NCBI GenBank assembly: GCA_009704445.1
Contig: WLED01000044.1
Location: 1 to 8,710 of the forward strand
DNA: 8,710 nucleotides
From: Actinomycetota bacterium
GTDB lineage: Bacteria > Actinomycetota > Actinomycetes > Nanopelagicales > Nanopelagicaceae
Direction: 5' to 3'
Shown here: piece by piece, positions 1 to 6,465 of the stretch
Position numbering within the stretch: the stretch's first letter is position 1
Layout of the letters: each line of letters opens with the position of its first letter
Notes under the pieces: generated by a model
Databases searched by the model: none
The model's input: only the letters and a program-made list of their open reading frames with translations
What the model was told of the DNA's origin: nothing
Translations under genes and position numbers: made by a program

Positions 1-96
1 ATCGGACATGTAACTTTGACAGGTGAGAACCTGGATGAGTTAATTGATGAGATTGAACATGCTATTGAGTATATGAGTGGAAAAATCGACGAGTGA
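1..96 (+). CDS. purK: 5-(carboxyamino)imidazole ribonucleotide synthase, C-terminal fragment (PurK-like)
   Basis: Only the last 31 codons are inside the window; the reading frame is open from base 1 and stops with TGA at 94-96. The peptide begins IGHVTLTGENLDELIDEIE and ends in a short acidic/lysine tail. The GHVT(L/V)xGxxLDE pattern followed by an amphipathic helix resembles the C-terminal end of the ATP-grasp enzyme PurK, which converts AIR, bicarbonate and ATP to N5-CAIR in purine synthesis in the cytoplasm; other biotin-carboxylase-like ATP-grasp proteins are possible. It converges on the UDP-glucose dehydrogenase gene with only 10 bp between the two stop codons and no visible hairpin terminator. 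Family assignment rests on a very short piece and is moderate. Confidence 0.6.
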   Translation: MGHVTLTGENLDELIDEIEHAIEYMSGKIDE

Positions 97-106
97 ACTT
101 TCAGGG

Positions 107-1426
107 TTAGTCAGTGCGACCTAACGCCCGAAACTTCCAGCCAGCCTTTCGCCACAGATCTCTATCTAACATGTTTCGGCCATCAATGATGATCTTGTTT
201 TTTACCAATGATGCAATTTTAACTGGATCAATCTGTCGATACTCTTTCCATTCAGTTAGGTGCAAGACTAAATCTGAATCTTTCACTGCATCATTAATAC
301 TTTCTGCATACTGTAAAAGTGGAAAACGTCTACGAGCAGGTTCGATTCCCTTTGGGTCATGAACAGTTACAAGTGCACCAGCAGCATTCAACTGTGCTGC
401 AATATCTAATGCAGGGGAGTCACGAACATCATCACTATCTGGCTTAAAGGTTGCTCCCAAAACTGCAATTTTGCGTCCCGTTAGATCATCAGAGAGTTCA
501 CTTCGAACAACATCGATCACGCGTAGACGAGCACGAAGATTGATAGCATCAATTTCGCGTAGAAATTCCAAAGCCTGTTTTGCTCCCAATTCTTCAGCTC
601 TTGCCATAAATGCACGAATATCTTTTGGTAGACAGCCACCACCAAATCCAATTCCTGCTTGTAGAAACTTATTTCCAATTCGCGGGTCATAACCAATTGC
701 CTTTGCAAGCACGGTGACATCCCCACCTGCAGCTTCACACACTTCAGCCATCGCGTTAATAAATGAAATCTTTGTTGCCAAAAATGAGTTTGCGGCAACT
801 TTTACTAACTCTGAAGTTGGTAAGTCAGCACGGATCCATGGAGTTCCAAGGTCAAGAATGGGCTTATAAACTTTTTTTAGAACCTCTTCAGCTAAATCAT
901 TGGCAACACCAACAACTAATCTATTAGGTGTCAAAGTATCTTCAACTGCAAAACCTTCACGCAAAAACTCTGGGTTCCATGCCAAATCGGCTTCTGGCGC
1001 AATCTTCATCAATTCCTCACGAAGAGATTGAGCTGTTCCCACCGGGACTGTTGATTTACCTACAACAAGTGAACCTGTTTTAAGGTGTGGGGCGATTGCT
1101 TTAACTGCTGACTTTACATATGTTAAATCTGCAGCAAGTCCATCTTTGCTCTGCGGGGTTCCAACACAAATGAAGTGAACATCTGCATTTGCTACGGAAG
1201 AAAAATCAGTTGTAAACGACAAACGCCCGGATTTCATTTCTTCGGCCAATAAAGTGTCTAAGCCTGGCTCGTAGAATGGCAAAATTCCATTTTGTAGCTG
1301 TGCAACTTTTTCAGGATCAGTATCTACGCCAACAACCGTGAAACCAAGTGAAGACATGCACGCTGCATGGGTTGCGCCAAGATAACCACAACCAACGACC
1401 GAGAGTTTTAAATCCATAACCGTCAC
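107..1426 (-). CDS. ugd: UDP-glucose 6-dehydrogenase
   Basis: 439 aa, the usual family length. Oxidises UDP-glucose twice with NAD+ to UDP-glucuronate, a cytoplasmic donor for acidic surface polysaccharides. Visible: N-terminal Rossmann motif VVGCGYLG (about residues 10-17) with acidic VDTD at 34-37; GTP at 89-91; KSTVPVGT at 124-131; WNPEFLREG with E153 at 150-158; ELVKVAANSF (K209, N213) in the central helix; catalytic loop GFGGGCLPKD with nucleophile C265; a second Rossmann-like C-terminal domain with AVLGATFKPDSDDVRDSP (321-338). The start used is GTG at 1426, one base after the stop of the upstream LCP gene, so the two are almost certainly cotranscribed. ATG at 1417 (fourth codon) gives a more typical MDLKLSVVG N-terminus and is equally possible; neither has a strong Shine-Dalgarno. 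GDP-mannose dehydrogenase is a paralogous alternative, but the sequence fits UDP-glucose dehydrogenase best. Confidence 0.93.
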   Translation of the reverse strand: MTVMDLKLSVVGCGYLGATHAACMSSLGFTVVGVDTDPEKVAQLQNGILPFYEPGLDTLLAEEMKSGRLSFTTDFSSVANADVHFICVGTPQSKDGLAADLTYVKSAVKAIAPHLKTGSLVVGKSTVPVGTAQSLREELMKIAPEADLAWNPEFLREGFAVEDTLTPNRLVVGVANDLAEEVLKKVYKPILDLGTPWIRADLPTSELVKVAANSFLATKISFINAMAEVCEAAGGDVTVLAKAIGYDPRIGNKFLQAGIGFGGGCLPKDIRAFMARAEELGAKQALEFLREIDAINLRARLRVIDVVRSELSDDLTGRKIAVLGATFKPDSDDVRDSPALDIAAQLNAAGALVTVHDPKGIEPARRRFPLLQYAESINDAVKDSDLVLHLTEWKEYRQIDPVKIASLVKNKIIIDGRNMLDRDLWRKAGWKFRALGRTD

Positions 1427-1427
1427 T

Positions 1428-2537
1428 TTACTTCAATGCTCCACAGGGATTTTCATCAGCGGTACGAGTCTTGAATTTATCAATAACTGTCGGAGTCGGA
1501 CTGCCCGAAGCCGAAGGAGATGGTTCAACAATATCTGTAAGAGGTAGATCCTCCCTGAGTCGGTTAAACAGTTCTGGTGCCAGCACTGGGTCCCATTTAA
1601 CAACTGAACCTAATCCATCAACTCGAGCATTGGCATTTCCAAGTGGAATTGTCAAAGTTCGAACATTGCTTGCAGATAAATTCTTTAATTGCTTTGCAAG
1701 AGTTAATAGATCACTCTTATTCAACTGTGCATCAGTTTTGACTGTAGCAATCAGTGAATTAAAGAAGTTTACGAGCTTGACTGGATTTAACAAAACTCCG
1801 GTGCTTGTCACTTTTCTTAACACGGCGCTCATAAATTGTTGTTGACGTTGCATGCGACCGATGTCACCAAGCCCATCAAAATCTCTCGTTCTTACATATT
1901 TCAATGCCTCAATACCATTGAGTGTATGGACTCCAGCCGGTAAAACTAAGTGACTGCCTGGATCATCAATATCCTTTTTTGTACAGACTTCTATTCCACC
2001 CAATGAGTCAACTATTCCGGCAAAGCCAGCAAAACCAATTTCAATGTAATGATCAATTCGAACGCCAGTTTCATTTTCGATGGTTTGAATAAGTAATGGC
2101 GGTCCGCCAAATGCAAAGGCTGCATTAATCTTTCCAAGAGCTGGAGGAATGATTTTTCCACTACCCGAAGATGAAGGATGTTCCGGAATTGTTACCAAAG
2201 AATCACGAGGAATTGAGATGATTGTTGCCTTATCGCGAGACTTTGAAATATGAACAATCAACATTGTGTCTGACCTAGAGCCCGCAGCTGTTTTGGTACT
2301 ACCTACGCGCAATAGCTTTCGCTGTTCTTTTGTTAATCCTTCTCGAGTGTCTGCACCGACAATCAGGTAATTAAGCGCCGAAGTTGGTTTATCTGGTCTA
2401 TCGACAACAGCGCCAAATGCATCAATGCGAGAAATCGCACCACTCACTTGGCCAAGTCCTAACCAAGAGATGCTTGAAATCACAACGATGCCCACTGATA
2501 GTGAGGTAAAAATACGAATTGCCCGCGTTGATTTCAC
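1428..2537 (-). CDS. LytR-CpsA-Psr (LCP) family glycopolymer-peptidoglycan ligase
   Basis: 369 aa from the GTG at 2537. LCP enzymes are membrane-anchored phosphotransferases that move lipid-linked glycopolymers onto peptidoglycan outside the membrane. Visible: short basic N-terminus, one membrane segment at about 9-29, then the LCP domain with GSRSDTM (R88, D90), SIPRDSLV (R111, D112), KINAAFAFGGP, GGIEVC, LNGIEALKYVRTRD (R216, R218) and GDIGRMQRQQQF (R228); these Arg/Asp residues are the expected pyrophosphate and metal ligands. A Pro/Ser/Thr tail lies at about 337-350. Two cysteines, C185 and C365 near the C-terminus, sit where actinobacterial LCPs can form a disulfide (described for Actinomyces oris LcpA). 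Start: TTG at 2555 would add six residues but has no ribosome site, while GTG 2537 lies six bases behind TACTCT, as for other leaderless starts here. First gene of a pair with the dehydrogenase; divergent from the glycosyltransferase. Confidence 0.92.
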   Translation of the reverse strand: MKSTRAIRIFTSLSVGIVVISSISWLGLGQVSGAISRIDAFGAVVDRPDKPTSALNYLIVGADTREGLTKEQRKLLRVGSTKTAAGSRSDTMLIVHISKSRDKATIISIPRDSLVTIPEHPSSSGSGKIIPPALGKINAAFAFGGPPLLIQTIENETGVRIDHYIEIGFAGFAGIVDSLGGIEVCTKKDIDDPGSHLVLPAGVHTLNGIEALKYVRTRDFDGLGDIGRMQRQQQFMSAVLRKVTSTGVLLNPVKLVNFFNSLIATVKTDAQLNKSDLLTLAKQLKNLSASNVRTLTIPLGNANARVDGLGSVVKWDPVLAPELFNRLREDLPLTDIVEPSPSASGSPTPTVIDKFKTRTADENPCGALK

Positions 2538-2549
2538 TAGGAGAGAGTA
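2538..2549 (-). promoter_or_regulatory. Putative leaderless promoter -10 of the LCP gene
   Basis: Read on the minus strand, TACTCT (2549-2544) fits the TANNNT -10 pattern and is followed by exactly six bases and then GTG at 2537, which would make the transcript start on the start codon. No clear -35 box is seen. The same spacing occurs in front of dapD and the sigma-like gene, and a seven-base version in front of the LOG gene. Inferred from pattern only. Confidence 0.45.
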
Positions 2550-2554
2550 CTTCA

Positions 2555-2583
2555 ACGGTACCGTGTACGGGTTATGTCGACAT
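2555..2583. repeat. Cluster of short palindromes between divergent LCP and glycosyltransferase genes
   Basis: Three short palindromic elements follow one another: perfect ACGGTACCGT (2555-2564), CCGT-GT-ACGG with four-base arms (2561-2570), and perfect ATGTCGACAT (2574-2583), the last beginning at the glycosyltransferase start codon. The first palindrome places the -10-like hexamer TACCGT symmetrically on both strands (plus 2559-2564, minus 2560-2555). This may be a shared operator or a symmetric bidirectional promoter; short palindromes also arise by chance, so function is unproven. Confidence 0.4.
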
Positions 2584-3584
2584 CAGCAAACACAATGTAT
2601 GGCTTACCGAGAGCTGAAATCTCGGTGATTCTACCTATTCTCAATGAAGAGAAGTATTTAGCCGATTCTGTCAGAGCCATACTTAATCAAAAATTCGAAG
2701 GGCCACTTGAGGTAATTCTTGCAGTCGGCCCCTCAAAAGATAGAACAATGGAAATCGCACGCACGCTGCAGAGTCAAGATGCACGTGTGATTGTTATTGA
2801 AAACCCAACAGGGCGAACAGCCGCTGGCCTTAACCTCGCAATAGCAGCATCGTCGCATTCAATAATTCTTCGAGTCGATGGACATGCAAATATTCCAGAT
2901 AACTATTGCCAGATGGCTTATGAAATTTTGAAGGAAACAGGCGCAGTAAATGTTGGTGGCATTATGGATGCTAGTGGCACGTCGATTTTTGAAAAATCTG
3001 TTGCTAGAGCGATGAAAAGCCCACTAGGTGTTGGCGCCTCTCGCTTTCACACTGGTGGAAATTCTGGTGAAGTCGACACTGTTTATCTGGGTGTTTTTAG
3101 AAAAGAAGCTTTACTTGCCGTGGGTGGATTTGATGAGAGATTTACTCGAGCTCAAGACTGGGAATTAAATTTTCGCTTACGCAAGATGGGCGGGGTAATC
3201 TATTTTGATCCCAGGTTAATTGTTTCCTATCGTCCACGTTCGACATTTTCAGCACTTGCACGACAGTATTTTCAATATGGGCGCTGGAGAAGAGTTGTCG
3301 CTCGGAGTCATAAAGGAACGATAAATTACAGATACTTAGCTCCACCTTTTACAGTTATTGCAACCTTGATTTCATTGCTATCTGGAATATTGATTTCTCC
3401 AGTTCTATTTTTACCTGCGATTATTTACGGAGCATTCATCCTGATTTCCTCAATTTCAATTGGAAAATCCCTGAGTGAAGTTCTTTGCCTGCCTGCAATT
3501 TTGCTCACAATGCACATTTCATGGGGAATCGGATTTCTTACTTCACCTAACTCACTTGTTCCTGAGGTAACCTTGCATCCGTGA
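2574..3584 (+). CDS. Membrane-associated family 2 glycosyltransferase, ExoA (succinoglycan)-like
   Basis: 336 aa. An inverting GT-A glycosyltransferase that would add a sugar from a nucleotide donor to a lipid-linked acceptor at the inner face of the membrane. Visible: ISVILPILNEEKYL nucleotide-binding start (16-29); GPSKDRT (52-58); NPTGRTAAGLN (77-87); VDGH (101-104) at the position of the metal-binding DxD; GVFRKEALLAVGGFDE (173-188); catalytic-base motif QDWEL (194-198); QYGRW (234-238), matching QxxRW of processive synthases; three hydrophobic C-terminal segments at about 257-276, 278-297 and 304-322. The pattern matches the ExoA-like subfamily common in actinobacteria. ATG 2574 is used; no good ribosome site is seen, and ATG 2595 (codon 8) is an alternative. 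Its stop overlaps the next gene's GTG in a GTGA junction, so translation is probably coupled. Sugar and acceptor are not predictable. Confidence 0.9.
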   Translation: MSTSANTMYGLPRAEISVILPILNEEKYLADSVRAILNQKFEGPLEVILAVGPSKDRTMEIARTLQSQDARVIVIENPTGRTAAGLNLAIAASSHSIILRVDGHANIPDNYCQMAYEILKETGAVNVGGIMDASGTSIFEKSVARAMKSPLGVGASRFHTGGNSGEVDTVYLGVFRKEALLAVGGFDERFTRAQDWELNFRLRKMGGVIYFDPRLIVSYRPRSTFSALARQYFQYGRWRRVVARSHKGTINYRYLAPPFTVIATLISLLSGILISPVLFLPAIIYGAFILISSISIGKSLSEVLCLPAILLTMHISWGIGFLTSPNSLVPEVTLHP

Positions 3585-4408
3585 GTACCCCATTACAGGT
3601 TTATGAGCCCTTTAAAGCAGGCCTTCCTAAACTAGGTAAGTACTGGAAGTCGCTTTGGTCAAGGCGGACCTTTATTGCAGAGCATTCAAAATCTGAGCTA
3701 CGCGAGCAACACTATGACTCTGTCTTTGGTCAGATGTGGTTAGTAATCAATCCACTTTTGCTTTCTGGTGTCTATTTTATTTTGATTGTAATAATCGGTG
3801 GTACTACAGACACCACTCGATACGTACATTTAACCGGAACGTTGTTTCTATTCTATTTAGTGTCAAATAGTTTAAGTTCGGGCGTAAAATCCGTAACTTC
3901 AGGACAGAGGTTGATTCTAAATACAGCTTTTCCGCGAATCATGTTGCCACTTTCTTCTGTTGTGATTGCACTCTTTAAGTTTTTGCCAACAGTGATTGTT
4001 TTTATTGTTATTAAAGCCGTTGTCGGCTCACCATTTACTATCCAGATGCTGTGGGCGCTACCAATTCTGCTTATTACGATTCTTCTGGCACTGGGGCTAG
4101 CAATTACGATTTCATGTATAAATGTTTATTTCCGAGATATTGCGAGCTTCTTGCCGTATGCCACTCGAACTCTTTTGTATTTATCTCCAATTTTGTACGA
4201 AGCATCAACATTAAAGCCCGGTCTGCTCTTTTTGGAGTATGTCAATCCACTTTTCCCTATTCTAGATTCCTGGTCAAGCGCCTTGGTTTATGGTCAAAGC
4301 CCAGAGATTTCTAGCGTGCTTGCAGGTTTGGGTTGGGCAACTGGAATTTTCTTTTTCGGAACATACTTTTTCTTATCGAGGGAGCGTGAGTTCGCTGTCC
4401 GCCTCTAG
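3581..4408 (+). CDS. ABC-2 type polysaccharide/teichoic acid export permease (Wzm/TagG type)
   Basis: 275 aa, typical for the family. Membrane half of an ABC exporter that carries an undecaprenyl- or similar lipid-linked glycan across the cytoplasmic membrane. Visible: amphipathic N-terminal region with SELREQHYDSVFGQMWLVINPLL (38-60), the family signature in which the helix enters the membrane; hydrophobic segments at about 52-74, 82-100, 121-147, 155-180, 193-207 and 246-264; the conserved NVYFRDIASFLPYATR stretch (181-196), LSPILYE (201-207) and NPLFPILDSW (222-231). Start is GTG 3581, which overlaps the glycosyltransferase stop by four bases. The 3' end overlaps the ATPase gene by 23 bases. 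No signal peptide, as usual for the family. Partner is the next gene; the exported polymer is not determined by this sequence. Confidence 0.93.
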   Translation: MSTPLQVYEPFKAGLPKLGKYWKSLWSRRTFIAEHSKSELREQHYDSVFGQMWLVINPLLLSGVYFILIVIIGGTTDTTRYVHLTGTLFLFYLVSNSLSSGVKSVTSGQRLILNTAFPRIMLPLSSVVIALFKFLPTVIVFIVIKAVVGSPFTIQMLWALPILLITILLALGLAITISCINVYFRDIASFLPYATRTLLYLSPILYEASTLKPGLLFLEYVNPLFPILDSWSSALVYGQSPEISSVLAGLGWATGIFFFGTYFFLSREREFAVRL

Positions 4409-5189
4409 TTTACATAAAACTAATGAGATTGCCGTTTCGGTAAGGGATGTATCTCTTACGTATTCGACAACAATTGATCGCAGGCCAACATTTAAGGTAA
4501 GAGCTAAAGCGCTCATGCGTGGAAAAAAACAAACTCGAGTTGTTAATGCGTTAAGAAACGTAAATCTTGATGTTGAATACGGTCACGTTTTAGGTGTTAT
4601 CGGTGCAAATGGTGCCGGTAAGTCTTCCCTTATGCGATGCATTGCCGGAATTTTGCCTCCAACTCAAGGGCGAATCGAAGTTTATGGATCCGTAAGTACT
4701 TTGCTTGCCCTTGGCGTTGGGTTTAATCCATCTATGTCTGGCCGCGACAATGTCTACCTAGGTGGGTTAGCTGCGGGAATGACTCGCGATGAGATTAACG
4801 GGCACTTTGATGAGATTGCAGCTTTCTCGGAATTAGGTGATGCTATTGACGCACCTATGCGAACCTATTCATCTGGAATGTACGCCCGCCTTGCTTTTTC
4901 CGTTGCAGCTACTGTTCGTCCAGATATCTTGATTATTGATGAAGCGCTGAGCACAGGCGATGCAAAGTTTAAAGAAAAGAGTTTAAATCGAGTCAAAGAG
5001 CTTCGAAGTGATGATCGAGCCCTAATTTTAGTAAGCCATGCGATGCAAACATTACGAGAAACATGTAACGATGTAGTTTGGCTTGATAAAGGTAAAGTTA
5101 TCTCAAGAGGTGAACCAAACCAAGTAATCGATGCATATCAAGAGTTTTTACAAGTTGGAAAGAGTGCAGCAATCGATGAGGATGTTTAA
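4386..5189 (+). CDS. ABC polysaccharide/teichoic acid exporter ATP-binding protein (Wzt/TagH type)
   Basis: 267 aa from GTG 4386. ATPase that powers the permease encoded just upstream. Visible: N-terminal strand IAVSVRDVSLTYS, an inserted basic stretch about 31-52 (RRPTFKVRAKALMRGKK) typical of this subfamily, Walker A GANGAGKS (73-80), signature YSSGMYARL (161-169), Walker B ILIIDEALS (181-189) and switch histidine in LVSHAM (H218). It ends about 40 residues past the switch region, so it lacks the C-terminal carbohydrate-binding domain of long Wzt proteins such as those of E. coli O8/O9a. The start is uncertain: the frame stays open upstream (ATG 4290, TTG 4320), but those would overlap the permease heavily and add sequence unlike the family. 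GTG 4386 overlaps by 23 bases and has GAGGGAG just upstream, closer than ideal. Confidence 0.92.
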   Translation: MSSLSASSLHKTNEIAVSVRDVSLTYSTTIDRRPTFKVRAKALMRGKKQTRVVNALRNVNLDVEYGHVLGVIGANGAGKSSLMRCIAGILPPTQGRIEVYGSVSTLLALGVGFNPSMSGRDNVYLGGLAAGMTRDEINGHFDEIAAFSELGDAIDAPMRTYSSGMYARLAFSVAATVRPDILIIDEALSTGDAKFKEKSLNRVKELRSDDRALILVSHAMQTLRETCNDVVWLDKGKVISRGEPNQVIDAYQEFLQVGKSAAIDEDV

Positions 5190-6465
5190 GCGACTCACTT
5201 TAGCACTTGCCTTTACTCTGCCAATTTCTTTGATTTCACCATTAAAGGCACATGCAACGCTGATTCCACCAACTTTTCAATTCACAGGCGCTGGCTATGG
5301 TCATGGTGTTGGAATGAGTCAAATGGGTGCGCGATCGAAAGCTTTAGCTGGCGAAAGTGCCGCATCTATTTTAAGTTTCTACTATAAAGACGTTGCACTA
5401 GAAACGGTCGATGATACAAAAATTCTTCGTGTAAATATCGGACACCAATTAACATCTGCAAGAATGTTAACCCGCACCCAAGGTGCAACAATGCAGATTT
5501 TTAGTGGTGACATTGGTGATGCACAAGGTCTTCAGCCCCTTGCAATAATTCCCGCGATGAGTTCTCTCAATTTTTCTGTTTTAGGATCAACGGTTATTCC
5601 AAGTATTACGACAGGAAAAAACAGCTCGAGTATTCCTAGCAATCGCGTTTTTACCGTTCGATGGAGTGGAACAAGGTATCTGGCAGGCGTAGATGGGATC
5701 ATGAGTTTGTCTCATGCAAATAGAAAAAGTAATTTTCGTTATGGTCAAGTGCAGGTTCGAGCCATTAAGGCAGGCTCTCTTGGTTTTAGGTTAGCAATTA
5801 CCAACACTGTTCGATTAGCAGATGAGTATTTGTGGGGAGTTAGCGAGATGCCTTCATTTTGGCCAACTGCTGCCCTTGAAGCACAAGCGATTGCATCGCG
5901 AACTTATGCATTAAGCAAAGCTGGAGTTATACGAAGCGCTTGCGATTGTGATTTATATGGAGAGATTACTGACCAAAAATTCCTTGGTCATGCCAAAGAA
6001 ATAGAGAAGAAGTGGGGAGTAGTTTGGAAAGCTGCAGTAACAAATACAGCCGGATTGGTTTTAACCCAAGCAGGTAAGCCAATAACTGCCTGGTTTGGTA
6101 GTTCAAGTGGTGGTATTACCGAAACAGCGCTGAATGCTTGGGGAAGTGAGCGCGCATTTACGCATAGCGTCGAAGATGCAGCAAGTTTGGATCCAGTGCT
6201 AAACCCTAACTTTTATAAGTGGGACAGAAGTATCACGCAATCAATTGTTGCGACAGCCTTTTTACTTCCAGATGTAGTAAATCTCGAAATCCTGACACGA
6301 AATCCAAGTGGAACAGTTGGGATGATCAGAGCTACGGCAAGTAACGGGCGGCAAATTTCAATTCGAGGTGAAACCTTTAGAAGTCGAACAAAGATTCCAT
6401 CGGCCTACTTTAATTTAGTTGGCGTGCAAAACGCTGTTGAGCCCGCCCCAAGTCCCAGTTCTTAA
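5176..6465 (+). CDS. Secreted SpoIID/LytB-domain protein (putative peptidoglycan lytic transglycosylase/amidase enhancer)
   Basis: 429 aa from ATG 5176; GGAAAGAG lies 11 bases upstream and the gene overlaps the ATPase gene by 14 bases (ATG 5182 also possible). A basic start (MRMFKR), hydrophobic stretch and AHA cleavage-like site near residue 27 form a signal peptide, so it acts outside the membrane. SpoIID proteins cleave glycan strands lacking stem peptides; LytB stimulates amidase. Visible: GYGHGVGMSQMGA (40-52) and ILSFYY; NTVRLADEYLWGVSEMPSFW with probable catalytic E224; ALEAQAIASRTYAL; CDCDLY (256-261), possibly metal- or disulfide-forming; SSSGGITE (309-316); IRGETFR near the end. The GHGVGMSQ motif, C-terminal in Bacillus SpoIID, is N-terminal here, as in other actinobacterial members. 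Ends in a Pro/Ser tail overlapping dapD. The role is in wall growth, not evidence of sporulation. Confidence 0.88.
   Translation: MRMFKRLTLALAFTLPISLISPLKAHATLIPPTFQFTGAGYGHGVGMSQMGARSKALAGESAASILSFYYKDVALETVDDTKILRVNIGHQLTSARMLTRTQGATMQIFSGDIGDAQGLQPLAIIPAMSSLNFSVLGSTVIPSITTGKNSSSIPSNRVFTVRWSGTRYLAGVDGIMSLSHANRKSNFRYGQVQVRAIKAGSLGFRLAITNTVRLADEYLWGVSEMPSFWPTAALEAQAIASRTYALSKAGVIRSACDCDLYGEITDQKFLGHAKEIEKKWGVVWKAAVTNTAGLVLTQAGKPITAWFGSSSGGITETALNAWGSERAFTHSVEDAASLDPVLNPNFYKWDRSITQSIVATAFLLPDVVNLEILTRNPSGTVGMIRATASNGRQISIRGETFRSRTKIPSAYFNLVGVQNAVEPAPSPSS

Noticed and set aside
97..106. Terminator between the purK-like end and the UDP-glucose dehydrogenase end
   Set aside because: The gap is only 10 bp and no inverted repeat with a T-run is visible on either strand.
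517..798. Minus-strand frame inside the UDP-glucose dehydrogenase gene
   Set aside because: It is a different frame of a well-supported gene and has no recognisable domain; the same applies to the other nested frames at 471-692, 1471-1845, 3142-3345, 4051-4314 and 6632-7130.
4290..4385. Upstream extension of the Wzt-like ATPase reading frame from ATG 4290
   Set aside because: It lies fully inside the permease gene in another frame and adds a low-complexity hydrophobic/aromatic stretch foreign to the family.
5176..6465. SpoIID as evidence that the organism sporulates
   Set aside because: SpoIID/LytB domains are widespread in non-sporulating actinobacteria and the neighbours concern wall polymer export.
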